Source: Streptomyces bauhiniae (GTDB lineage Bacteria; Actinomycetota; Actinomycetes; Streptomycetales; Streptomycetaceae). Taken from it: 64,000 bases of DNA. Below are positions 38,783 through 49,300 of this stretch, one piece after another (the first letter of the stretch is position 1; each line of letters begins with the position of its first letter). Under the pieces are notes generated by a model. That model ran no database searches and was not told the DNA's origin. It was given only the letters and a program-made list of their open reading frames with translations. The translations under genes were made by a program, and so were the position numbers. The stretch covers positions 558,001 to 622,000 of the forward strand of contig NZ_SRRT01000005.1 in NCBI RefSeq assembly GCF_004784475.1. The letters are read 5' to 3'.

Positions 38783-41700
38783 TCATCCATGTAGGTTGGT
38801 CTTTTGAGGCGCCGAGGGCGCTGGCAGCGGCCCGCTCTGCGATGACAGATCCTCCTTCTCGCGTAGCAGCGGCCCCAGAGCGGCTGGTAGGGCCTGGGCC
38901 GCTGTCCGGCGAACCGCCTCCAAACAGGTGGGCCACGAGGCAAGGCTCAGTGCTTCGACTGCGGCTGCACGGCCTGCGGGGCAGTCCCCCCATCCTTCGG
39001 CCGCGGCGGCCTGGAGACGGCCTCGCTGGCGTCCCGTCCAGTCTCCCGTCGACTCTGAAGCAGCTGTCAGCAAGGCACCAACCTCGTCGGTGAATTCACC
39101 CACCCAGTTGTGGGCACCGTGCCGCCTGGCAGCCGCCGAGATGGCGCACAGTGCGCGCACCTGGTCCTCGGTGTCCCTGAGCGCGCGGGCGGCGACAGCG
39201 GCTTCAGCGTACTGTCGCTTCGCCGCCGCGAGGTCCACGACCTTGAGCAGAGGGAATTTACTCTGCTCAACGTGGTGTTCCGCGACGCACAGATCGATGG
39301 CGATGAGGAAGTCTCCGCGCCGAGCGGCCCAGCAAGCGACGTCGTCAAGCACCCGCTCTCGCTGGAAACCTTTCGGCAGGCTCCGGGCGACTTCGCGACC
39401 CACTGCGTAATGCCCAGAAGCCGCAAGGGCCTCGGCCAACGCGGCAGCGGCCTCATCCCTGCTGGCACTTTCGTCCGGCAGTCCGTTGAGCAATGACCAG
39501 GCACGGTCGTGCTGTTCGGTCCAGGTCAGAGCGGCCACGGCATAGGCGAGGGCCCGCCAGTGATCGTGCACGTTCGTGATCTGTTCTGCGAGGAAGGCCG
39601 CCTCAGCGGTTATATCTTCGCCGTACGGGCCGGTGTCGGAAACCGTCGACGATCCAGCGGCAGTGCCGCACAAAGCGCCATGCTCCGTACGTCGTCCAGG
39701 TTCTGTGATGTGCTGACTCACCGCCGCGGCGAGATCGGTGCGGTCGTGACGGAGCAACAGTGCTATCTGTTCTGACAGCGCGTAGTTGGTCCAATCTGGG
39801 CTGTTCAGAACGTCGGCTAGGGCATGGGCGTGATGGGCCAAACCCGAGCTCCGTACGATGCCGTCTGCCCCGGCCAGGGACTTCGCGGTCAGCGCCAGTG
39901 CCTCCGCCTGGTCCGCCGCCAGTGGCAGAAGACCAAGGGCGGCTAGGGCGCTTGGAGTTGATCCTGCTCTCGCCCATACGGTGGCAATCGGCGCAGCAAG
40001 GCGTGCAGCACGCGGAGATGTCACCAACTGCCGCACGAGAGAGCGTGCCTTGTCACTTTCTCCGCGCTCGGCGAGACTCCTGGCGATGGCTGCGAGAACC
40101 TCCGCCCGGCTCCAGTTCGGCTTTACGGTGTCGGTTATGGCGTCCGCGGCGTCCTCCTGCCCGTCCTCGGTGAAGGCCGCGGCAAGTGCGGCAAGGGCCG
40201 CTGTGCGGTGATCGCTTGGCACGAGGCCCGCTGGAGGTAGACGGCTCTCGATCTTTCGCATCTCCTGGATGAGTCTGTCCGCTAAGCCCGTGGAACCGCC
40301 TCGGGCCGCCGCCGTTGCCACCCAGCCGAGCCCTTGCGCCCGGCGCCGGGGGTCCTCAATCGCGCGCGCGATGTCCGCGCCATGCTCCGGCTTACCGGAA
40401 GCTGCCGCGCCGACGGCCGCTTCCCTGAGGGCCATAGCCTGTCTGTCCGGCTCGTCGATCTTCCGGGCGGCCTCGACGGCAAGGCCCGGCGCGCCCGCCT
40501 CGGCCAAGACCATGGCCAATTGTGCGACATGATGGAAGTTGTCCCACCCGGTGTTCTCCCGGGTCGCGTCCGACGCTTCCTGCGCCAGGGCCTGTGCCCG
40601 CGCCCTGTCTCCGCGCGCGAGGTGCGCGGCCGCCAGGCACGCCAACGCCCGGCTCCGGCTGCGCGGAGAGCTCAGGCCGTGGGCCAGTTCGGTGGCCCAC
40701 TCGAGATCATCCGACATTTCAGCCAGGCCCATCACCATGTCCGCCACAGCCTCTTCCCGGGCCGCAGTCGACCTGAGAGGAGCCAGCAACTCGACAGCCG
40801 ACTTGTGCTGTCGGGCCAGAGCCAGAGCCACTGCGGCCATGGTGAGACCGTCGGCGCGCTGGTTGTCCGCGGTCACATTGTCCGCGAGGGCAGCGGACTC
40901 GTGGGCCAGGTCCGCGGCCTCGCCGGCGTCGCCGGAGGTGGCCAGCACCGCTGCGACGCGAGCCAGGGAAGTCATTCGCTCGTACGGGTCGGACAGCGAT
41001 CGGCAGATCTCGCCTGCCCGCCTGGGTCCATCGGCGTAGGCGAGGGCGAGAGCGGCTGGGACCAGGGCGCGCTCTCCTCCCTCCGCGAGGGCTTCGGCGA
41101 GGGCTTCCTCGGCCACAACGAGCGCATCGGTGTGCCCGTCCTCGGCCATGGCCGACGCGGCGTTTGCCAGCAAATCAACCCGCAGCCTGCGGTCACCGAC
41201 AGTCCGGATGACCGCCACAGCCTGCGGACAGTCGCTGTCAAGGATCATGGCCTGCGCCGCTATGACCGGCACGGAGTCGGGGAGCGAGGCGGCGGCCGCG
41301 TGGGCGAGGATCTCCGCCGTACCGCGCTGCCCCGCGTGAAGGGCGGCCGTGGCCGCCGACGCAAGCACCTCGTCCTGCCCTTGCTGGGGCACCTGCGCAC
41401 ACGTCATGTTGTACGCCCGGTTCGTGGAACCGACTATGGCAAGCATGACCACTGCATACGTTGCGGCCTCCCTACGCCCTTGTCCGGCTACAGCATCGGC
41501 CAGTTGGGCTGCCTCGTCGGCGACTTCCGTCGCACGCTGCAACTCACCGTTCGCGACGAGTACCCGCACTACGTCCACGAGAGCTCTCAGACAGGCCACT
41601 TCACTCTGCCGGGCTCGGGCCAGGCTGACAGCGCGCCGGATCCGCCCCAGACCCGCCCACACCGCGATCAAGGCGTCCGGGAGACTTTCGCTGCGCGAAA

Positions 41701-43039
41701 GCAGGGTGTCGCGCCGCACAGCGAGCACGAATGCGTCAGCAACCTCGGCAGGGTCCCCGCCGCCCCCGGCCACAAGGCCCTCGAACGCCGCAGACAGCTC
41801 GGACAGCCCGTCCAGATCGGAACCGGACCGCTGCCACAGCCGCGTGTGACGGTGAGCGTCACGGGCCAGTCGGACAAGGCGTCGTGTATCGCCCTGTGCG
41901 CGCAGCAGTTGGCTGTAGCCACGGAGCAGATACTCCGGTGTGTGGGGCGGCCAGCGCCGCGCTTGGAAATCATCCGCCCACTCATGCAGCCGCTCGCGGT
42001 TCGCCGCCAGCTCATTTTCGGTGAGCAGTTCGACCGCGCTGCGCCGGATCTCCTCATGGGCCAGTACGTAGACGCCGGAAGCGGACGCATCGGCATCCTG
42101 GGAGGACCAGTGCGGCGTGCGGACACGGAAGGCGCGTCCGGTAACGGTGCTCAACTCCTTTTCAACCAGCCGGGGACGGGTGTCTGCCAGGCAGGCGAGG
42201 TCTGCCGCCGTCAGTCCGCCACCAGCCGCCGTCACCAGCCCGAGCAGTTGCCGTGCGAGGCCACCGGCCTGCATCATCCGCATGAGGCTGTCCTCCGCCT
42301 CCCGTCGCACGACTTCCGCGTACGGCGACGGTGCCAGCCACCGGTTGATGGCACCGCGTCTCAGCGGGTGCGCGTGGGCCACGTCGTCCGGTAAGGGAGG
42401 ATGCGGCCGCCCGGCGACCACTACCCGCATTCCGTGCCTGGGCGACCGCGGCAGTAGCGCGGCGATGCTGTGGCTTCCGGGGCCCGCGAGCACCCCGCAG
42501 TCCTCGTCCAGACCGTCGACGACGAGCACCAGTTGTCGACCGCGACTCTCACACACGGCTGCGGCCCGGTCCATCGCGGCGAGCAGGCTCTCCTCGCGCG
42601 TGTGCTCGGTGACCGCTGGTTCTTCCTCACCCAGCAGCGCGTACAACTGCCGGTGCACCACCTCGCAGTACGCCTCACGGTCGTTTTGCCGGTTCAAGCG
42701 CGATGTGACGAAGAAGGACACGACGTCGACCCCGGCAGGGGGCTCCATCACGAACTGGGCCATGAGAGCCGTCTTTCCGGCCCATGCGGGGGCGAGCCAC
42801 CTCCAGTAAGCGCCCTCGGCACTATCGGCATCTTCCCGCACGGTGCAGAACTCCGCCATCAACGCCAGCTCTTGAGACCGTCCGCGAAACTCGGCGGCTG
42901 CCAGGGACTCCACTTGGTAGCGGTAGTTGGACGTCGCGACGCGCTGTGGGGAGGCGACAAACTGGAACTGATTGCCGTCGCCCGTGACGACCAGACCGAT
43001 GTCCCCCGCTGCCACCACGGAGCGAGCACCGGTCGCCAT
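38783..43039 (-). CDS. NLR-like STAND NTPase with TPR-like repeats and N-terminal amyloid-type motif
   Basis: 1418 aa from ATG 43039, eight bases after GGAGG; the frame extends to a TTG at 43102 with a weaker site. Residues 4-22 carry GARSVVAAGDIGLVVTGDG, also found twice in the small membrane protein downstream. Next is FRGRSQELALMAEF and a STAND-type NTPase: Walker A APAWAGKT (83-90), Walker B QLVLVVDGLDED, then RVVVAGRPHPPLP. From about residue 420 to the end run some 25-30 alanine-rich helical hairpins (ALAYADGPRRAGEICRSLSD and the like), a likely ligand-sensing superhelix. There is no enzymatic effector domain, which fits signalling to a separate effector through the motif. It probably shares a transcript with 43513-43208 and 38704-38312. 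Confidence 0.82.
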   Translation of the reverse strand: MATGARSVVAAGDIGLVVTGDGNQFQFVASPQRVATSNYRYQVESLAAAEFRGRSQELALMAEFCTVREDADSAEGAYWRWLAPAWAGKTALMAQFVMEPPAGVDVVSFFVTSRLNRQNDREAYCEVVHRQLYALLGEEEPAVTEHTREESLLAAMDRAAAVCESRGRQLVLVVDGLDEDCGVLAGPGSHSIAALLPRSPRHGMRVVVAGRPHPPLPDDVAHAHPLRRGAINRWLAPSPYAEVVRREAEDSLMRMMQAGGLARQLLGLVTAAGGGLTAADLACLADTRPRLVEKELSTVTGRAFRVRTPHWSSQDADASASGVYVLAHEEIRRSAVELLTENELAANRERLHEWADDFQARRWPPHTPEYLLRGYSQLLRAQGDTRRLVRLARDAHRHTRLWQRSGSDLDGLSELSAAFEGLVAGGGGDPAEVADAFVLAVRRDTLLSRSESLPDALIAVWAGLGRIRRAVSLARARQSEVACLRALVDVVRVLVANGELQRATEVADEAAQLADAVAGQGRREAATYAVVMLAIVGSTNRAYNMTCAQVPQQGQDEVLASAATAALHAGQRGTAEILAHAAAASLPDSVPVIAAQAMILDSDCPQAVAVIRTVGDRRLRVDLLANAASAMAEDGHTDALVVAEEALAEALAEGGERALVPAALALAYADGPRRAGEICRSLSDPYERMTSLARVAAVLATSGDAGEAADLAHESAALADNVTADNQRADGLTMAAVALALARQHKSAVELLAPLRSTAAREEAVADMVMGLAEMSDDLEWATELAHGLSSPRSRSRALACLAAAHLARGDRARAQALAQEASDATRENTGWDNFHHVAQLAMVLAEAGAPGLAVEAARKIDEPDRQAMALREAAVGAAASGKPEHGADIARAIEDPRRRAQGLGWVATAAARGGSTGLADRLIQEMRKIESRLPPAGLVPSDHRTAALAALAAAFTEDGQEDAADAITDTVKPNWSRAEVLAAIARSLAERGESDKARSLVRQLVTSPRAARLAAPIATVWARAGSTPSALAALGLLPLAADQAEALALTAKSLAGADGIVRSSGLAHHAHALADVLNSPDWTNYALSEQIALLLRHDRTDLAAAVSQHITEPGRRTEHGALCGTAAGSSTVSDTGPYGEDITAEAAFLAEQITNVHDHWRALAYAVAALTWTEQHDRAWSLLNGLPDESASRDEAAAALAEALAASGHYAVGREVARSLPKGFQRERVLDDVACWAARRGDFLIAIDLCVAEHHVEQSKFPLLKVVDLAAAKRQYAEAAVAARALRDTEDQVRALCAISAAARRHGAHNWVGEFTDEVGALLTAASESTGDWTGRQRGRLQAAAAEGWGDCPAGRAAAVEALSLASWPTCLEAVRRTAAQALPAALGPLLREKEDLSSQSGPLPAPSAPQKTNLHG

Positions 43040-43207
43040 AGACATGCCCTCCAGGGGCAGCGACTGCTGTCGCCGTGGACGGCCCCACCACCTACCCAAC
43101 AATGGTGCCGGGCCTCCCTACATCCCTCGGCGCTCCGTACCTACGCGTCACTGGATCCGGCACAGAAGATCCTGATACATCATCTCGACGAGTCTAGTCC
43201 CGCGAAA

Positions 43208-43513
43208 TCACACGGTTTCCCGGATACGGTCGAGGACTTCAGGGCACAGAGCTTGGATGCGTCGGTGATGCTGCTCGGCGCTGTAATCGTTCACGTACTG
43301 CCCGCGCGGCCCCGCGAATAGCCCTTCGACCACCAGCCGGCGCACTGCGGCTGCGGCTTCATTGGTGTCGACCTGGAACGCGGTTGATCCAGTAGGCCCG
43401 CTCAGCCGCGCGATCTTGGCCAGCGCGGGCAAATAGATGCCCTGCTCCGTACACGACAGCCGCACTGGCTCCACGTCCTCCTCGCTCGCCACCAGCACGA
43501 CGACGACAGTCAT
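43208..43513 (-). CDS. Small protein of unknown function upstream of the NLR-like gene
   Basis: 101 aa from ATG 43513, six bases after GGGAGG; the frame is open to 43531. Begins MTVVVVLVASEEDVEPVRLS and has a mixed alpha/beta look with VDTNEAAAAVRRLVVEGLF in the middle and HHRRIQALCPEVLDRIRETV at the end. I do not recognise the family. It lies about 170 bp upstream of the NTPase start on the same strand, so it probably starts that operon. It could be a small regulator or the sensor partner of the NTPase. Confidence 0.6.
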   Translation of the reverse strand: MTVVVVLVASEEDVEPVRLSCTEQGIYLPALAKIARLSGPTGSTAFQVDTNEAAAAVRRLVVEGLFAGPRGQYVNDYSAEQHHRRIQALCPEVLDRIRETV

Positions 43514-43559
43514 GACCTGCCTCCCATCCAACTGGTCCTAGACGCTGTTGGCCGGTGGT

Positions 43560-43870
43560 GCGATCACCGACGGGCGATCAACGAGGTGGTGTACCGGGTC
43601 CGTACGAGGCTGCAGCGGAGCAACCTTCCGGAGCGGTTCGGGCCGTAGGAGACGGTCTACAGGCGCCATCGTCGCTGGTCGGCGGATGGAACTGAGGGCG
43701 CCACCGGCCGGATCGACTGGGACGTGTCCGTGGACTCCACGGCGGTGCGTGCCCATCAGCACGCTGCCGACCAAGAATGGCACCATCCCGCTCGGGATCA
43801 TTCGACTGCATAGCCGGGCACGAGCATGGAAGGCCCAGAAGGACGGATGAGCCCACGCCAGGGGCGTTCC
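43560..43870 (+). pseudogene. Decayed IS5-family transposase
   Basis: In mixed frames the plus strand reads NLPERFGP, ETVYRRHRRWSADGTEG, then GRIDWDVSVDSTAVRAHQHA, the central segment of an IS5-family transposase with its first catalytic Asp. The gene has stops, frameshifts and a deletion, and both ends are gone. It is a different lineage from the two intact IS copies. Confidence 0.7.
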
Positions 43871-44087
43871 CAGCATCATCACCGCAGGGCAGCACCACTC
43901 GGGCGACGACGTCAAGAAGATCTAGTTGGCCCACTGGCTTCGCGCATCCCGTCTGATCCAGAGCGAGCCCTTCTCCGCCTCCGACCTCGCCCAGTTCACG
44001 ATCAAGATCCGAACCATATACGGGCCAGGGACAGCCCTTCCTGCTTGAAAGCTGACATTCGCACTGGTCAGAGCCATGTGCGCCGTG

Positions 44088-44150
44088 TACCACCAGCAGA
44101 CGAAGAACATCCTTTGTTCTTACAGCCCTCAGAAGCTTGGCTTCTTCTAG
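44088..44150 (+). repeat. Attachment site C, diverged copy of the aldehyde dehydrogenase 3' end
   Basis: 63 bp aligned without gaps to 7187-7249, translating to QQTKNILCSYSPQKLGFF plus TAG. Upstream similarity to site D extends through GCCGTGTACCACCAGCAG and a CTGGTCA about 35 bp before it; downstream similarity to site B runs about 80 bp. An integrase remnant begins within 100 bp. Confidence 0.8.
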
Positions 44151-44237
44151 AGCCTGAAGTCGGTTGCCTGGAGGCACCATCGGCTGCAGGCAACGCGACC
44201 CGCTAGGTACCTTCCGCAATCGATTGGGTCCGCACCT

Positions 44238-44660
44238 CCAGCGCACCCGAAGCATCAGCCTGGCGACCCTGCCGACCAAGACCAACGGCTCTGAGCGGCG
44301 CATCACCCTCTGGGCCTCCTGCATCACCCCGCTGCGCGCACACCGCCAGCGGCAAACCCAAGGCGCGAGACCGGGGCGCCTCGAAGTGGCAGGGCCGCGG
44401 GCGCGTGTTCACACGGCCGGACGGACATTCGATCTTGCCCGCAACCCTCACCCCGCACTGCAGCGCCCTGCTCTGCGAAGCTCGACTATGGCCGATCCGA
44501 TTCCACGATCTGAGGCACTAAACCGCGACGCTCCTCCTGGAATAGGTCGTCGAACTCGTCGTCATCGAGGAGCCGTTGGGGCCCGCCCATATCCGCGTCA
44601 ACCGGGACGTGTACGCCCACGTCCGCCTCCAGCACCAGGCCATCAACCTCCTGTGCCGAG
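44238..44660 (+). pseudogene. Decayed tyrosine integrase next to attachment site C
   Basis: Across several frames the plus strand gives LPTKTNGSERRITL (the beta-hairpin with the catalytic Lys region), then IRFHDLRH (box II), ATLLLE, VVELVVIEEPLGPAHIRVNRD, and VYAHVRLQHQAINLL with the catalytic Tyr in DVYAHV. Frameshifts and stops are scattered and the N-terminal half is missing. This is a different subfamily from the integrase at 7311-8806. Its place beside an att copy suggests it once served the third element. Confidence 0.75.
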
Positions 44661-44739
44661 CCCTCAACCGGGCTCGCGGAGATATCTCCCAAGCCCGACG
44701 GCGGCGAGGACCAGCCGTTCGGTGCCGCATCCGTCCGCT

Positions 44740-44768
44740 GACGTTGCCGTCCACTACTACCGTCAGAC
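44740..44768 (+). repeat. 29-bp direct repeat, copy 1
   Basis: GACGTTGCCGTC, then an ACTACT core, ending CCGTCAGAC. 27 of 29 bases match 45791-45819, in the same orientation. It lies just after the integrase remnant. It may mark ends of a small decayed unit. Confidence 0.6.
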
Positions 44769-44769
44769 G

Positions 44770-45826
44770 CTTGATGTCTTACCGGAACTCGCTCCCGGCA
44801 AGGCATCAGGCGCACTATCAAGGGAATTTAATCTAGCTACTCAGAACGACTCGGGTCCACAAATACTTAGCTTTATCAAGATTGGCGATCAAACAGGCCA
44901 GACCAAGCGGATTCTGACCACTCGTGTTCTCCGCTCTGAGCTCAGCGTCACACTCTCGCAACAGAGAAATAAGATCACCCCCACCCCGTGAGTTCAATAC
45001 CGCAACGTAGCGGTGAACCGGTCTTTAGCAGTACTGGGATCATTGCCAGAACCGATCAGTTGCTCGGCTAGCTCAGAGCTGTCCCGTAACTGGCCGGTCT
45101 GCCTAGCCGATCCCGGATCGGACCGTGTGGTGATCGGTGCCATCGACGGGTGCTGATCAAGGGATACACTGTTAGCCCGTTGGTGGCGGGCGAGTCACTG
45201 CTTGCCCACCTGGGCTTCTGGTCGAAGTACCTTCTGTCGATGTGTAGCGACGAGGGGTGTGCGGAGCGGCCGGTTCAAGAGTGGTTCGGTGAGGACGGCG
45301 CCGATGTCGATACCCTGCGCCCATTCCAACTTCAGGCACGACTGATCGGTGCTGTGTCACGGACGTCTGGTAGACCCTGGCCCTGATGTTCTTGACGGTG
45401 GTCGAGGGTGATGCGGACGGATGGCGCATCGGGATGGGCTGACAGACGCGATCCGGGCCCGACGGTCCAGGGTCGAGATCGACTCGACGCAACGCAGCAA
45501 AGTGCGCAGCCTCATATGGCAGTTCGAGACGGAGAACGGCCCAGGTGAGGCGTACGTGCATGAGGACGGTGCTGCCCGTACGTGGACGTCTGGGAGGAAG
45601 ACGCCATCTGGCTGGCGATCGTCTTCCGCAGGTTAACACCAGCGGATCTCGACCTGATGTTCTGCGATGAGGGTTACACCTTCGACGTCCGCCTGCGGGC
45701 CGGGACGGCAGAAGCCGAATTGGCGGACCTGGTGAATGCTGCGGGTTGATCTCAGCCCGTGGCAGTGAGTTGGAGGACCATGACGGCTTGGACGTTGCCG
45801 TCAACTACTGCCGTCAGACACCACAG
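44770..45826. other. About 1 kb of decayed sequence
   Basis: No intact gene. Around 45575-45748 one frame reads CPYVDVWEEDAIWLAIVFRR then LMFCDEGYTFDVRLRAG and ends in a stop, with the earlier part in another frame; it looks like a broken small gene of unknown family. 45163-45386 has a weak open frame starting MLIKGYTVSPLV without recognisable product. The second 29-bp direct repeat is at 45791-45819. Confidence 0.4.
45791..45819 (+). repeat. 29-bp direct repeat, copy 2
   Basis: Matches 44740-44768 at 27 of 29 positions. It ends 7 bp before the terminator of the immunity gene. Confidence 0.6.
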
Positions 45827-45859
45827 AGGCCCCGCCGGAATGCCATTCCGGCGGGGCCT
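45827..45859. terminator. Strong terminator after the immunity gene
   Basis: AGGCCCCGCCGGAAT (45827-45841), loop GCC, and the perfect complement (45845-45859). It ends the minus-strand gene at 45883-46221. Confidence 0.85.
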
Positions 45860-45882
45860 AAATCCGCTTCCAGACTTCTCGG

Positions 45883-46221
45883 TCAAGAAATGACGGATTC
45901 CGCCTGCGGGTCAAAGCAAACGAGACCGTGCTTACGCGCCAGAGCAGCAAGAGCTCGCGCCATCACCTGCTGCCTAGACCAAGAAATACTCGCCACAACG
46001 AAAGCGTCGCTGAAATAGAGAGGACTCATCCAAGGAGAGCTATCCATATTCTCCTCAGTCAGGTCCGGGAAGACCTTTACGACGTCAGCCAAAAAATCGC
46101 CGACCGCCGCATTCGGCACTACAGCCTCAGGGACCTCGTCAAGAATCGCCCGGTAAGTTCCAAGCGCACTCGTACCATCGACCGGATCCGCTGAGTACCA
46201 GAACGCGAGATCAAAGCTCAT
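45883..46221 (-). CDS. Candidate immunity protein for the Rhs/Hint nuclease toxin
   Basis: 112 aa from ATG 46221, seven bases after AGGAG; an upstream extension of the frame is unlikely. It begins MSFDLAFWYSADPVDGTSAL and ends in ALAALARKHGLVCFDPQAES, an acidic, soluble alpha/beta protein. The opening (MSFDLAFWYS) resembles a group of small bacterial proteins often found after polymorphic toxins. It is the first gene downstream of the toxin, 92 bp away on the same strand, which is the standard immunity slot. A terminator lies between the two, so it probably also has its own promoter or relies on read-through. It would bind and block the nuclease tip. Confidence 0.65.
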   Translation of the reverse strand: MSFDLAFWYSADPVDGTSALGTYRAILDEVPEAVVPNAAVGDFLADVVKVFPDLTEENMDSSPWMSPLYFSDAFVVASISWSRQQVMARALAALARKHGLVCFDPQAESVIS

Positions 46222-46269
46222 CACTCGACTCCTATGAACATCGGCCACCTCAGGGTAGGGAAGCATAGA

Positions 46270-46308
46270 ACACGGGCAGGCCCGGCCTCCAGCCCGGCCT
46301 GCCCGTGT
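46270..46308. terminator. Hairpin between toxin and immunity genes
   Basis: ACACGGGCAGGC (46270-46281) pairs with GCCTGCCCGTGT (46297-46308). It begins 6 bp after the toxin stop codon in the direction of transcription. Confidence 0.75.
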
Positions 46309-46313
46309 GCCTG

Positions 46314-49300
46314 TCACCCGGCCGGCGGCCGATCCTGCGGTACCCAGGCGTCAAAGACGCCACTCAGTTCAATCCCATTTGTAGTGACGGCTGTATTACC
46401 TGGCGTGTTCAGCCAATCATCAAAGAGCCTCTGATCAGGGTTACGACCAGCCGATGCACCCTTTGTTTCGATTCCATACCAGGAACCATCGATATTGGCC
46501 AGCCCGTCATACTTCCGCAGCTTAAATCCTGGCACTCTGACGCCCACCTCCTGGCGCACCACGGTGGCACCCTCGGTTTGCAAGTGATCCCAGACAGTTT
46601 CTTCATTGTTGGCACCTGGCTGGGCACCGGTTGTGCCGGCGTAGTGGCCCTTTTTATCTCGAATGGACCCATCAGGATGCAGAAATGTTCCATCGCCGAG
46701 GTCAACCCGACAACTTGCTCCGTCGGTGTTATGGACCAATATCGGCACGCCGCCCGCCACAACATAGTACGTGTGGAGCTGCTGAACGGTGAGGTTCCAG
46801 CGGTTTGCTGTGCCCGGGGTGAACTGGGTGGCGACGACGTAGGCGTGTCCGTTGATCGCGGTGTTCAGAGCGTCGCCGTGGCGAAGCTTGCCGGCAGGGA
46901 CCCAACTGTGGGTGGTGTCGTCCCAGAATGGGTGGTTGGCAGTCGTGTGGAGAGTAGCGGTGTGGCCGTTCTTGGTGCGGATGGTCAGGTCGAGCAGGTC
47001 GTGGTCGTGGTTGATCCATACGTGCTGGACGGTTCGCGTGCCTTGGTGCTTGCCGGTCTTCGGGTCTGCGGCTTCGACCTTGTCTCCAGGCTTGATTTTG
47101 CCGATGGGCTTGGTTCTGCCGTTGGCTATGAGCACCGGAGTAGCTGGGGCGAAACTGCATTTCGGAGGTTTGACCAGGGACCTGGCTTCCGCGGTTTCCG
47201 CTTCAGTCTCTGCGCCTGCGCCCTTCGCCACGAGAATCACGGCCGCGTCGAAAATCAGCTTTCCGGTGCCTTCGGCGCTTCTGCCATGAGTAAAGTCACC
47301 GTAGATCTCGGACCCGCGTCCCACTACCGAGTTAGAGGCAGCGAGGGAGGGCTCGGCCTGGGCCAGTAGCTGCATGCAGTTGTCACCGCTGGTAAAGCAC
47401 TGCTTGTCGGCTTGGATCTGGCGCCAAGGCGCCTCCACCATTCCGACGACGGACTTCTTGCCCTGGTCGACTACTGTGCTGACCACGCCCCCAAACCAGG
47501 CCCCGAGGCCACCGCCTCCGTGACTCGTGGTGGTGGCTTCCGTCGTGGATCCTCCGCCGGTGCTCACGTTGCCCGGGCCGCATTCATTCCAGCCGCCAGT
47601 GCACTGGGTGCCGTCGGGGTTCACCCGGATGGTGCCGGTCGGATCGCTGCCTGTCACCGGATTGCTGGCGGCATAGGTGTAGCCGCCGAGTTCTTGAGGG
47701 CTGGAGGCTTCGAAGATGGGGTCGGCGCTGATGAAACTTCCGAGGTTGGGGTCGTACTTGCGGGCGCCTACGTCCGTGTAGCCGGTGTTCTTGTCCTGTG
47801 GCTTGCCGAGGTACGAATGGGTGGGGTCGGGCCAGGTGACAGTGTTGGCACTGGATCTTGGCTGTCCGTAGGGGGTGTACTGCTGGCGTGCGACCTGCTG
47901 TGTGGTGGTGTCCATCGCCAGGGTCGAGGTGCCGTGGGCGTCGCCGAACAGGTACTTGACTCCGCCGCCTGTGAGGCTGGACCGGATGGCGACGGGGCTT
48001 CCCGTCCCGCCGTGGCTGTAGGTGCGGATGGCGCCGAGCAACGTGTTGGGCGTGACGCTGGTGTTCACGACGATCTCGGTGTCGCCGGCGAAGAGCGTGG
48101 TCTGCCCGGGGTCACGGCGGATGAGTTGCTTGCCGTCGGCGTCGTAGAGGTACTTCGTGGTCGTGGGGCTGGCGCCGGTGGTGTCCACCTGGGCCAGGTG
48201 ACCCTCGTCGTCCCACGTGAGTGTCTGACCTGGCCCCGCGCTCGGCGTGCGGGTGTGCAAGTTGCCGTCTTCGTCGTATGCGAATGTCGTCGGGTTGGTG
48301 CCACCGGTGGTGGCGGTCAAAGTGTGGGGCTGAGTGCCGGTGGGGTTGCAGGTGGCGGTGCAGCCGTCGGCGTAGTTGGTGGTGGAAGTATTGCCGGTGG
48401 TGCCGATGGCGTGGTCGACGCTCTGGTGTCGGTTGCCGATGGCGTCGTAGCTGAAGCTCTGCCAGTAGGAGCCGGGTGCCGTGGTGAGAGTGCTGCTGAT
48501 GGGCGGGTTGGCGTTGCAGCTGTCGTTGGCGGTCCAGGCGTCGGTGAGCCGGTCCAGGGCGTCGTAGCTGTAGCACTGCTGGTCTGTGACGGTGCTGCCG
48601 GTCTCCGACTGCTCGTCCCTGACGGAGGTGGGGTTGCCGGCCGCGTCGTAGCTGTACTTGACGTCGTCGACGGTGGGGCCGGGTGCCTGCGTCCGACTGA
48701 TCACGCGCTCTTTCAGCCTGAGGGTCTGATCGTCGAAGTCGTACGTGGTCACGGCAGGGTTGGTCGAGGCCCCCATGGTGACTCGGGACGGCATTCCGTA
48801 ATCGGTGTAAACGGTCCCGGTGACGTACGAGAAGGCGCTGCTCCCGGTACCGGTTGGCATCCCCAGTGCGTCGTGGTCGTAGGTGATCACCTCGTTGTTG
48901 AGGCCCTGGGCACGCGGGTCGCTCTGCGTGGCAAGCAACTGGTCGCGGACCGTGTAGGTGTACGTCGTGGTGTAGGTCGAGGGCAGCGGTGTCTCGGACG
49001 CTGGAAGGCTGATCTTTGTGCCGGTCGGCTTACCGAGCGAGGTGTAGCCGGTGCTCGCGACGGTGTATCCGCCGGTCACGCCCGGGACATAGCGGGTGGA
49101 GGAGGTCGGCAAACCGACCCGCAGGGTGTCGTAGGTCCAGGAGGCGAACTGGAAGTTGGATTTGGCCTTGTCGGTGCCGGTGAGCTTGCGCCCCAACAGG
49201 TCGTAGGTGTAATCGAGCTCGACCTGCTTGGCGTCCGTGGTGGAGGTCAGGTTGCCGGCGTCGTCATACCCGTAGCTGCTCCGCCCTGTATCTGGGTCGG

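Noticed and set aside
40334..42394. 686-aa plus-strand frame over the NLR-like NTPase
   Set aside because: Shadow of the alanine-rich helical repeats.
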